Below are positions 53,701-64,000 of a stretch of 64,000 nucleotides of DNA, one piece after another (the stretch's first letter is position 1; the number at the start of each line of letters is the position of its first letter). The translations under genes and the position numbers were made by a program. This DNA is from Drosophila miranda (Eukaryota; Arthropoda; Insecta; Diptera; Drosophilidae), in assembly GCF_003369915.1 (NCBI RefSeq), contig NC_046673.1, positions 13,872,001 through 13,936,000 on the forward strand. The letters run 5' to 3'. The notes beneath the pieces are model-generated. The model was not told the origin of the DNA and ran no database searches. It saw only the letters and a program-made list of their open reading frames with translations.

Positions 53701-56700
53701 CTAACTAGCTCTTAACGCTTTAGTCCCCGACTAAACCAGCGGGAGATGATGATGGTCCTACCCTAACCCACCATATACATGCCATATACCATAGGACATC
53801 GCATACCATCCCAAGGCAGAGAGAGATGGAGAGAGGCTGGCACCTTCTGTGGCGTCCTGCCTAAGTGCGAAACGTGCTTTGGGTTATGTTTTGTTTTCCG
53901 AGCATTAACTCTTGTACATATTTTGCTATCCCGCTGTGTTCATTACACCCAAAATTCCTGTTCCATTTTTTTTTTTTGGTACTCCACTTCATGCGCCTTA
54001 TATTCAGATTAGAAAGTTCTTCGGGGGCCTGTGCGACCCGCGGGGCCCTGGGCGTTAGCCGGCTCTGACATTTCGCAATTACCGAGCATTTTCTGTTGAC
54101 TTACTCACTTACGAGTATTCGCATTCGCATTCGTATTCGTATTCGTATTCGCAAGTATTTCTGAACGTTCTCCCCGGCAATATGTTAATTTGTCAGATTT
54201 GAATATTTGCGACGTTCCCCCCGAATGCTGGATGGTGGATGTGGGATGGGGGGCTGGCACGTACACCCACAACCCACACAGTATTGGCACAAGGCTATGT
54301 ATATCAAAAGTTTAATGGATAAGTTTAGCACAACAGGAATTGTCAATTGCCGCCACATTCCCTTAAAAAGCTGGCAAATTTAGTTCTTCTTAAAGGATGG
54401 CTGCCCCCCCTAAAAGTTTTTGGGGCACGCAAGTGTGAAACGTTTTTAATAAATTCCTGGGCTGCCCGCCGGAGATGCCCAAGTGTGCTTTCCATAAAGA
54501 AAGATGTGGCCTCGGGTGTAATAATGCTCCAGAAAACAGAACATCTCGTACTCATGCGTATCATCTCTTGAAGAACTTTTAACCAGGCTGCCCATGGATG
54601 GGCTGTGGCGTGTCCTCCAGGGATTGATTCAATTACAGTATATTGTGCCCAGGCCCCAAACCACGCCAAAAGAAAGGGTTCAAAGCCCCTCTGGTCGTTT
54701 TACCCATTGATGGATATTTCATGTTTCAAAGGATGGGGGCAAAAAACTGCATTATCTATCTATAGACGGAGATTCGTTTGCACTTATATAGAGATACATC
54801 CATTAACTCCAAAAAGAGGGAATTGGTTTATTTTTTTCTCTCCTCTTTTTTTTGGTATTCGATACCAGGCATCGAATCCTCTTCTTTGCACATGTGCAAA
54901 TGTATATTAATTAAAATTAAAATGGAAATAATCAGCATTTTATTTACGTTTTTTCCTTTTGTCATGTGATAGATATTTCCAATTATTTTGCACACCTGTG
55001 GTCTCTCTTGAATTGTGGATGCCGTTCAGGGCTCCATCGTCTTGCGGGGGGAAGCAGCGTGATAAAATTGTACAAATAAAATGGTACAGATATGTTTCAG
55101 ATACAGATGTTTCAACAGACCCACAGGAGCAACCACTGTTGTGCAAATTTATACTCATTTTTGAATGAGAAATCGGTTTTGTCTTTGAAGTTTTCCTGCA
55201 TTTTTGGGGCGTTGTTTAATCGGAAAATATACCATTTTCCTTGACCCATTTTTTGTGGCATGGAAGAACTTTTTGTACGAACTCTAATTCATAATTTATG
55301 GCCCACAAGCAATGAAATTTATTCAGCAAACAATTAAGCATTTATTGAAGTTCAATAGATCTGTTCTTTGGCTAGCAGACTCTTGAGGGTCCATTCCATA
55401 TGCATCTGTTCGTTCCTGTTCATGCCACACAGGGCACAACGTGCCACATGCTCGTAGCAAATGTTGAATTTATTAGGTGCCAAAACCTGCACAAATATCC
55501 TCAGGTGTCTGTGACACTTTCGGTTTTCGTTGTGTGGTCAAAATAGATTATTTGGCAAATAAACTTTTTCAATGGCTGCTTTATGCTAAGCAGGAAATGC
55601 AAAATGGAAAATGCAAAATGGGAAAAGTTTTCCCTAATCCCAAAACATTTGTGCAAATCATTTGGGGACAGGATATACATAGGACGACCAGAAAGTGCTT
55701 GTATCGGATTGATTTTCCCTTTTTCCAAAGCCAAAGAAATGGCAAACAAATTAATCATTTCATGGGCGAAAAAAAAAAAACACTCCAACTTCAAATCGAA
55801 TCACGCCCTGGGATTAGGTCTTCCTTGGTCCCAGGGGAGGGCGGGGGCCACACATGTACAAAGGGGAAGGTCTTTAATGTATGACGAATATTACGAGTAC
55901 GACATCCGCCCCACCCCTGTCTCCACTTACCCCTTGCGAAGGCGACTTTTACAAGTACTTAGACACTCGTTCGAATATATTCCATTCCGGGCACAGGATG
56001 GCTGGGGGCCCAAGGGCTAATGCGATAAGAAAAGCGCGTTCTTTGGTTTATCCTTGCTCCTGGCTCACAGCACTGGCACTTGGCTTGTCATTACACAAAA
56101 AACACACAAAAAAAAAACACAGTGCAGGGTCTGTTTAGTTCTCAGGCTTTGGGCATCATCGGTGTCGGTGTCGGCATTTGTTGATTCATTAAGTTGATTT
56201 GTGCATTTTAGGCAAGAATTTCCCAGTGTGAGAGAATCACATCGTCAGCGAACCTCGAAGGGGGCGGTGGGGGGGTTCCGCCATGGCTCTGATTCCGAAA
56301 CTGCCTTAAAGGGTGACAGCGACCACGAGAACGAACCGCGACGGGACGAAAGGACGATACGATTGACGATTGGCGACTATTGACGAAGTCGTCGCCGTGC
56401 GATGGCTGTGCGTTTTTTATTCTTGCGTGCTCCCCAGCCAGCACGTGGGCATCGCCTATCCTTGAAAACAGTTATACCGTTCGCAAAAATTACAGAGTCC
56501 TCGCCAAGCATCCAAATGAACAAGCTCCAATCGCTGTGAGTGGAAGCATGCCGCTCTGCACACTCAACGCCCCAAAACGACTCACTCAATGGAGCACTCA
56601 CTCCATGGGCGCTGTTCACCACACTTCCCCACAGCGTGTGTCCCAAAGCCCCGCTGAGCTTTGTGCAGAAGCAGGGAAATTATTTGGTTCCCTGTTCCCC

Positions 56701-57488
56701 GTTGAGTCTTTTCCCAGAGCTTTCGGAGTGGGAAACAGCACTGCCGTTGATTTGAGACCAGTTGTGGTATTTATTGTTTAATTTAATATTGGATCTCATT
56801 AAAAACAGTCTCTGTTTTAGCTTGAATGAGAAGAGAATCGCCACCGAATTTCAGACGTCGATAGCTGAGGCTTGGCTCTCTCCTCTCTTTGTTAGAATCG
56901 AGGAATAAGCTGACGTAGTCACCACAACTGCTCTCTTTCGAGGACCATCCGTTTGTCATAACGTTAAACGTATGCTATCTTTTTCTAGCACTTATCTCTC
57001 TGAGCGCCGAGAGAGCTTGGTTGGTCCTCCCCACAGGGGACGACGTGACCTGTGCACAATCGCTTCTTGTCTGTCTCCTTCCCTCTCTGTTAGCTCTGCA
57101 GAGGCTTACTCTGTTGCTCTTTGGAACTCTGTTGCTCTTTGTTGTTGATCTGTTGATCCTACAGTAGTTTCAAGGTGTTAACCCAGAGATGACTCGTCAG
57201 ATAGCGATACCGAGCATACCGTCCATGCCATTCTTGAAAAATGCAGGAATATCTGATGTAAATCATATATTCTTTCTTAAATCTATCAGAGTCTGAAATC
57301 TGTTACACATATAACTAGAAGAAACGAATACAAGCCAATCTAACATCACCAAAAAAACGAACAGATCCAAACAGATCAAAGACCAAATACTTACGATCTA
57401 GCCAAGGACAATTGGCTAGAGCTTACTTATTGAACGATTAAACCAACGCCAAACACACGGTTTAACCTATAAAAATAGCAAATAAGAA
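50732..57488. other. 6.8-kb intergenic region
   Basis: I find no coding region with domain or splice support. It presumably contains 5'UTR/promoter DNA of the dpr-family gene (left) and of the CNBD gene (right). Simple repeats include TTCGTA/TTCGCA hexamers at 54115-54150 and GT/TTTCTG runs near 51530-51560. Isolated open frames of 60-145 codons look like chance. Confidence 0.45.
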
Positions 57489-59628
57489 ATGTCGAAGCGT
57501 CAACGCGATAATCCCGATGTCTCGGCCCGGAAGGCGGCCAAGGCCCGGTTCAAGCAGCTCGTCCGCAGTGTCATCCTCAATATGCAGTGGCTCAGCGATG
57601 CCACCGAGGAGACCGGCCTGTCGCTGAATGTCAAGAAGAATGTGGCGATGCTGGTGCGACAGAAGCGCAAGATTGGCATGATGACCATGGCGGTGAGTGT
57701 CCTGCCCGATAGTGTCCTTGTGTCCCTATGATTTGGTTCGATTCTCAGGAGAAATCCCTGCTGCGCATGCCACACTCGACGCGCACCGTCGAGGAGAGGA
57801 AAAAACTCTGCACAATTGTGGCAAATCTTTCCTGCTTTTCCAGATTCAATCCGGTGAGTGATGCAGGACCTCCGCAGACCATCGTCGTTAATTTTTGTGT
57901 GTTTTTTGCAGAAACTACGTGCACGTTTGGTGCCGCATCTGAAGTTTATAGCGCTCACTCCCGGACGGCATGTCATGAAGGAGGGCGATTTCCCCATAAC
58001 CATCTATTTCATCATAACCGGCGAAGTGGAGGTGTCGAAGATGTTCTTCAACAAGGTACAGTCACCGCAGAAGACCGTATAGTGGTAATCCTTTTGCCAT
58101 CCATCCAATAGGTTACCAAGCAATACGAATCAATATCGGAGGCTATTTTTGGTCCCGGTGACTGCATTGGAGACATCGATGTGATGGAGGATGCGCCCAG
58201 GACGAACACATACACGGCCACAAGTGAGCGAAAGAGCTGGCTTCCTCAGGAAGGAATATTGATGCCTTATTTCTGGTTTTTTCCAGCGAACTGCGAGCTA
58301 CTGGCCCTCTTCGACAACGACTACACAACCCTCCTGCAGCCGTATATGAAAAAACTTTGGGAGGAGAAAAAGGCAGGAATACGCGCCCTGGATTACTTCA
58401 AGTTCTTCACTCCAGATCAGGCAGGTGTCTCCCAACGAGAATGCCCTTCCCAAGCGATAATAGCCATTCCATTCCATCCCCAGATTGTGAGTGCCTGCAA
58501 GTTTGCGACCATTCAGCAGTTCGATCCGCTGGACACCATCTACGAGGAGGATCTGGGCTCCCTCAGCGTTGTCTATTTCGTGCTCAGCGGCGAGTGTGTG
58601 GTGCTGCAATGCCTCCACATGAGGGTAGGTGCATCCATCAGCCACATCGAACTTTTCAGAATCTAAATTTCGATACAATTTAGGTGTCCTTCTTGGGCAA
58701 TGAGAAAAGGTTCGAGCTGGACAGTGTGCAGAGGAATGCTTCTTCTGGCATTTTGGATATGGAACACACCAAGAACTTTGATGTCACCGATTATCTATTG
58801 TCCACTTCCACGTCGGAGCAGGAAAAGAAGGATAAAAAGAAGGCTGTAAGTGTGGGGGATCTAACAATCAAAGGAAACCTTTGAAACGTTACACCTCTGC
58901 CCCGATAGATGCGTAAAATGGGGCTCAAGGAAATAGAGGAGGCATGCGGCTTGATGGCGAGGCCAGTGCCTATTTCGCCAGAGCCTGAGCGGAAAGTTTT
59001 TCGGAAAACACGATATACAGTGTACAAGGGACCCGTCGACGACTACGAAACCTATGTGATGGATGAGGACGCTGGGGAGAGCCAGGAACTGCAGTCGCCA
59101 GCGGCCTACAGCGAGTACTCGTCATCCGATGATAGCTATCGTACGCCAAGCCCCGATGTGGAGGTGGAGAGCGAATCCGAGGGCTTGGAGATATTCACCG
59201 CTTCCATGGAGTCGAAGCATTCGGAAGTAGCGCCAGACCCGAGTCCCGAGAAACGGGAAAAATATGAGACCCATTTCATAGATGTGGGATCGCTGACGTT
59301 CGGGGCCATCTTTGGTCTGGGGGAGAAGATGCACCATCGCAACATAATGGCCCGCACCACCGTCCAGTGCCTGATTATACCGCGCTTCTGGCTGTTCGAG
59401 CCCGCCCAGAATCCGGGCAACATGTGGCAGCGACAGCTGCTCTACATCCAATCGAATCTACCCACCAGAGAGGAGCTCTTCCACGACTTCCTCAAGACGC
59501 GCAAATGGCAAATGTTTCGCCACAACTATGTCCAGAAATTATTGACCGAAAAGTCCAACTACTGCGATACAAAGCCCGAGGATGTCCCCATCGTTGGTCG
59601 CATCGTCGAGTCAACGGAATACTCCTGA
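57489..59628 (+). CDS. Cyclic-nucleotide-binding-domain protein (CNBD2-like)
   Basis: Eight exons, 57489-57692, 57749-57853, 57912-58055, 58112-58223, 58287-58420, 58484-58624, 58684-58845 and 58909-59628, give 573 aa. Introns are 56-63 bases. Intron 5 starts GCAGGT rather than GT. Residues 105-205 form a CNB-like beta-barrel (LTPGRHVMKEGDFPITIYFIITGEV, then FGPGDCIGDIDVMED and R-T-N-T-Y-T). A second, split CNB-like region covers about 236-285 (FVLSGECVVLQ) and 445-500 (FGAIFGLGEK, NIMARTTVQCLIIP), separated by an acidic Ser-rich spacer. The first phosphate-binding loop has Asp where Glu is usual, so cyclic-nucleotide binding is uncertain. Mammalian CNBD2 acts in sperm; a male-germline role here is only a suggestion. 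Confidence 0.87.
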
Positions 59629-62382
59629 ATTCTTTTCTCTCATTTCTACATACGATATATCCCCATACACGTATTAACTACCTTTTCAAATCAATCGTTA
59701 TAAATATGCTGTACTCGTATCGCATGGGTATCAAAGGCAGAACCAAAAAAAAAGACTTATTTTTATTTGGGATACGATGGGGATGAAAAGGGGGATACTG
59801 CTATCCAAAATGTGACTGGTCAGAGGTGCTTTGCTTTGTACTTCAAAGATTCCAAGTCCAGGCTACGTCAAAAATCCCATCAGATGGCTTAAATAGGAAA
59901 GCATACTTTGGGCTTTGTTTGTCTCGTTTGGTGTCTCGTTTGATGCTCCCATTTTGTGAGTTTTGGCTGGAAGATGATAGCCTTCTTGGATTCTCGGACA
60001 AAAGATGGTGCTATATGGTGTCCAAGGCACTCTAAGACATCTCCCGAATTTGTATTTCGAAAGATTCTTTGTAAAGGTGGAAGGAAGGAGGCTTTGAAAT
60101 ATATTTCTAGCTTAGAAGCAAATATATTTACTACTGAATACTTGCTTTTAAGCAATAATACCGGACAAAAACATTCTCGTATTCGAAACATTTATACACC
60201 GCCGAACGATCGTTTTCGATCTGTATCTTATAAAATCGTTACCGCCACTCGAACTCACAATATATTATTACGGAAATAGTGAAAGGCAATTAAACGGAAT
60301 AGGAATCGGAACGCGCTAGAAGGTGTAAACGAATTATATGGAGAAAATATTCATATCATCGCTCTCATTAATCAACTAATTACGATCTACAGTTCGATTG
60401 TTTTTCCAGGTAAGTGTTTACTTCCAATTTATGGCAGCGCGTACGTATACCATTTTTTTTTTTTTTTTATAGTAAAGAAGAAGAACCAATTACGTATCAA
60501 AGATATTACAACTAGACGGTAAGTGAAATACCCCGATTTACGGTAATGTACATTTATCGCACGCCATAGACTTTTTTTATAGCGGAATAAAGTCCCGTTC
60601 CAGCAATAAAGTCCCCCAGATTGAGGGGAAATTCAGTCGGGTGGGTATTATTCGAGTAACATCCCTTATAACCAGATGCAGTGAATATCGTTTAATCGAA
60701 TGCTTGGACGCGCTCGTTCTAAAACTAAACGGTCCTAGAAAAGCTCTAATTTTTATCCGAATCCACGCTTAACCAAACCCCTTTGAAACTTTCTGAAGGC
60801 ATTTTTGGGGAAATTTCATAAAAGAATTGCATTCTGACATTTACAAATATTTTTTTTTTTATGTAAACAACTATCTCCTAACATCCTTAGTCTGAGAGAA
60901 ATATGGTCATATCTTCTATAAATTCGTACATACGGGACTTCATCAATTGAGAACGTCTGGGCGGGTTTGTTGAGGTGGCTCGTATTTGCCAGGTGAAGGG
61001 TCTTACGAGTTTCGGGAAAACCCATCGGTTATTTCAAGAGCATATTTTTTATTTTTTGTTTGGTTTTTAATCTTAGGCAAAGTAGGCGAAGAGTCGGTAA
61101 TCAGTTTCAAGCTGGAGATATTATTCCCCATCGACGAAACAATCAATTAGGGCCCGCGAGAAGTAGAAATAAATAGAACCAATGTTTAGTCCAACCAATC
61201 ATCAATTTGGATGAGCAAAGTATTGAACCACAAAAACCTTGGCCCGCGATTTTTATATATTAAATATTTAGATCCTCTCTCGGCGGAAATATAATAGCTT
61301 AAATATTTAAATCTAAGAGTAACTATTTGGAAATCTGGGTGCTGTTAAACAATTAAATTAAATTGATTTGATTTGGGAATTTAAATGGAACTGGTGTTGG
61401 TTTTATGTTTCAATAAATAATCTTACAGCTTTCTGAAAAGCTCTGTTCTGTTTCAAAAGCTTACCCAAGGGCAAGAAAAGTCCGTTCTTAAAGAACTTTG
61501 GTTGTTGAAAATGATGTCCTTGTTTTTGAAAATATTCTCCATGCAACAAGGGTTGTGGGGCCACCCATATCCTCCTTTTCCGTGTTTTTTTATATTCATA
61601 CATCCATGATTTGGCACCTGTGTAAATATATATTAAACACAGCTATTGAAGCCCCAATATCGTATTTTTTTACCATACTATACCACACCAGTGGACGCGA
61701 GCCTCCTCTTGGGCAATTTTTAAATTGTGTGGGATCCCATGTAGATCCAATATGGACGTCATACTAATGCCTCAATCTCACTGTATGTGACATGACGATC
61801 TTCCTTAAATATTTATCGCACAGCTTCGATATTTTGTGAGACAATCTTCACGGAGTTCGTCCTGCAACGTAGGACAGAAATTGACTTAAAAATGCCTATA
61901 AAATCTGGTCTGAAATTGGCATGTGTCCGAATAAATGGCACCTCTCGTAGTGTAGTCCAGGGTGGAGTCCTTGTAGCGCTACTGTTTGTGCTTCCTTGGC
62001 GTAGCTTCCTTCGTTCTTTCTTCAGGACTGAAATGAGCTTTATTTTTGCGTCGGCTCTTCAGAAATAAAGCGCTTGCCTTGTCCAATGAAAGCTTCCTTC
62101 TATACAGAGCACAATATGTGGACAAGGCTTGTTTTCAAAGCTATTTTATATGGAAGCTTTGGTAAAAGCTCTCCCTGGATGTAACCTAGTGCCTTAGTTG
62201 GACCTGCTTTCTGGGCTGCAGACACACTCTCTGTCTCCCTCTCTCTCTTTGTAGCTAGCGGTACTTCAATTAAAGCTTTTCCCTTTTGAAGCTGCGGCCC
62301 AAAACAAATGGTTTCTATAACTTAGAAGCTTGTAATAGGTACTGGTGTACAATTTGTCACGTGCCTCCATCTGGTGGTGGCA
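59629..62382. other. Intergenic, convergent 3' flanks
   Basis: No supported gene in 2.75 kb between the CNBD gene and the CAP gene. AT-rich with poly(T) runs near 60450 and 60850. Confidence 0.5.
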
Positions 62383-63334
62383 TCAGCCCGACCACTGGTT
62401 GTAGTTGTAGTTCTCGTTGACGGCACAGAGATTGGGATATGTGGGATTCCGCCCCGAGGTGCACTCGGAGGCTGGGGCACCAGCGCGGTAGACGGGGTTG
62501 TTGAGCACATTTGTAACGGCATAATCGCAAGCCAGCAGCGTGGCCTGCACATTGTTGGCGTCCGTGAATCGGGCAACGGCACATCCCACGCGGCTGTTCC
62601 GCTCGTTCACCATCGTCGTGAAGTGCCCGATGGCGCTGTAACCGGAAATGGGATACGAATAGAATACATGAAAATTACAGGGATACAGGGATACAAGGAT
62701 ACGCACGGGCCGCCACGCATTTGATAGTTCTCCATGTCGCCGCTGGTTGCATATCGGTTTTCATCGAACCAGGAGGCAATGCGCTGGCGCAGGAAATCGT
62801 CCACATCCACGCTGCGGGTGAAGAGAATGCTGAGGTTCTGTCCCGCGTAGCGGTACGTGTTGGTGTTGCGGCACTCGTCGTGTGCCATGCGGCACTGCAG
62901 GGCATTGTAGGCGGCCAGCTGGGCCAAGGCCGGGTCCCAGCTCATGGTGGCCATTTGAACGGCGCTGGGGAAGCCGCTGACTCCTCCGCCGGCGATCTGG
63001 TTGCGGCGCTCGTTGTGCAGCTGCAGGATCAGCTGAATGTGGGGATCTATCTGCACGAACTCGCCGCGGCAGCCGCTGGCAAAGCGCTGGACCCATCCCG
63101 CCACAGGTGGGTTATTACATTTAGACGATAATGGGACCAGGGCCCGAGGCCCCTCATAATGTGCACACAACTTACACCGCTGTTCTGGCACGCCACGTGT
63201 CTGCCGCTGGGGCATAGATCCGGGTCACAATAGTTCTGGCCAGCCGACAAAGGGTACAGGGACCCCAGGACGGCCAGCAGGAAGGCCGGCAACAGCCTTG
63301 AAATCTCTCGGGCACACGATTGACGCCGTCTCAT
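62383..63334 (-). CDS. Secreted CAP/antigen-5-related (Ag5r family) protein
   Basis: Exons 63334-63176, 63086-62707 and 62635-62383 give 263 aa; introns 63175-63087 (GTAAGT...GTCCAG) and 62706-62636 (GTGCGT...TTACAG) keep frame. A signal peptide (LLPAFLLAVLGSLYPLSAG) precedes a short cysteine-rich motif (NYCDPDLCPSGRHVACQNSG). The CAP domain follows: LQLHNERRNQIAGG, MSWDPALAQLAAYNALQC, NLS, and GHFTTMV near the conserved His. It ends in CDYAV and a Cys-containing tail. Drosophila members of this family are largely gut or male reproductive secreted proteins. An in-frame ATG 15 bases upstream (63349) would lie only about 8 bases from the predicted transcription start, so 63334 is preferred. Confidence 0.88.
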
Positions 63335-63354
63335 CGCGGGCCTGGGCATTCATA

Positions 63355-63390
63355 AATGAATGGAGCCCAATAAGCCGGACGGTATTTATA
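63355..63390 (-). promoter_or_regulatory. TATA box and initiator of the CAP gene
   Basis: TATAAATA on the minus strand at 63390-63383, followed about 30 bases later by TTCATT, giving a +1 near 63357. This is a classic focused promoter of a tissue-specific gene. Confidence 0.6.
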
Positions 63391-64000
63391 GGCAAGCTCT
63401 GCTCAAAATTACAAACAAAAAATCCCGTTTACGTTCCCACAGAAGTGGGTGAGTGTTCTATATATAACTTTTCGGCTTTAGCGTAAACAAGAAAATGGAT
63501 CACTGAAACAGAAGGGCTAATCATCGTTAAAAACACAGTTGGTTTAAATATTTCAGGGTGGCCCCAAATCGCACGGACGCTGAAGGGGGTCTATAATTGG
63601 TATATAATCACAGTGACGATGAAGGGCGGCAGATATTAACAAGAAATACATTGGACACCGACTTTAAATAAAATATGATTAATATGAGAGCATTACACAG
63701 CATTAACATAAGAAAGAATAGAGCAGCCGCCCTCTGGCCAAAAAAATTAGTTAGCATTGGTCGCGCGTTTATACTCTCGGTCCGATAGTTGGCCGCCGTG
63801 TTAGGACAAACATATGTAGCAATAAACATTTGGGTTGTCTGTCATATGATGCTGGACGGTTAGTGTCCGTTAATTAATTAATTAAGTTCGTCAGATCTCC
63901 ATTTGTATCGGTATTGTAAACAAATATATCTGTTTTTAATGGGCAATAATGCACTCACCTTGTTGTGCTAGTGCACCTAGTAAGATTCCCCTCTCTAGGC
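63391..64000. other. Upstream flank of CAP gene
   Basis: No coding region seen to the window end; AT-rich, presumably regulatory or intergenic. Confidence 0.4.

Noticed and set aside
56201-56781. Overlapping frames of 60-133 codons upstream of the CNBD gene
   Set aside because: Frames overlap on both strands, with no conserved motif or splice structure.
63047-63175. Continuation of CAP exon 1 frame past NSG
   Set aside because: Reading through gives non-family sequence; splicing 63176 to 63086 restores the cysteine-rich CAP N-terminus in frame.

Overview
The window is nuclear DNA from a fruit fly. Genes have short 55-90 base introns, promoters carry DRE, Motif-6/Motif-1, TCT and TATA/Inr elements, and several genes are recognisable Drosophila families. 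A P-element-derived gene that stops after exon 2, a DINE-1/SGM-type element and a gypsy errantivirus together suggest the obscura group, possibly the subobscura cluster; the species is an inference. Tob, Nipsnap and the dpr18-like gene are X-linked (Muller A) in D. melanogaster as far as I recall, so this is probably the X.

Layout. 1-1512: 3' part of Tob (+), then a long AT-rich 3'UTR/flank to about 6.2 kb. 6.2-9.6 kb: a repeat-rich island with a Tc1/mariner relic, an intact THAP plus P-transposase-like gene (-), and inverted copies of its 5' end with P-like terminal repeats. 9.8-13.7 kb: a UPF0488 gene (-) divergent from RpL30 (+), then an intronless four-finger zinc-finger gene (+). 14.7-16.6 kb: complete five-exon Nipsnap (-). 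16.84-45.93 kb: a tandem array of five roughly 3-kb units, each with an intact BTBD9-derived BTB/BACK/discoidin gene (-) and its own promoter motifs. The fourth unit is split by a 14.1-kb gypsy-type provirus. A 6.8-kb long-LTR element lies inside the provirus leader, and a DINE-1/SGM element lies inside that. 47.3-50.7 kb: a seven-exon dpr-family cell-surface immunoglobulin gene (-). 57.5-59.6 kb: an eight-exon cyclic-nucleotide-binding-domain gene (+). 62.4-63.3 kb: a three-exon secreted CAP/antigen-5 gene (-).

The most unusual content is (a) the P-derived gene, which keeps the P intron positions and THAP zinc ligands but has lost two acidic residues thought to be catalytic; (b) the BTB array, in which an in-frame Glu-Glu-Pro-Leu minisatellite sits inside the BTB fold, apparently grown from a native PLEVPLE-like stretch, and differs in length between copies; and (c) the nested retroelements. 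Coordinates of spliced genes were worked out by hand from splice consensus and frame continuity.
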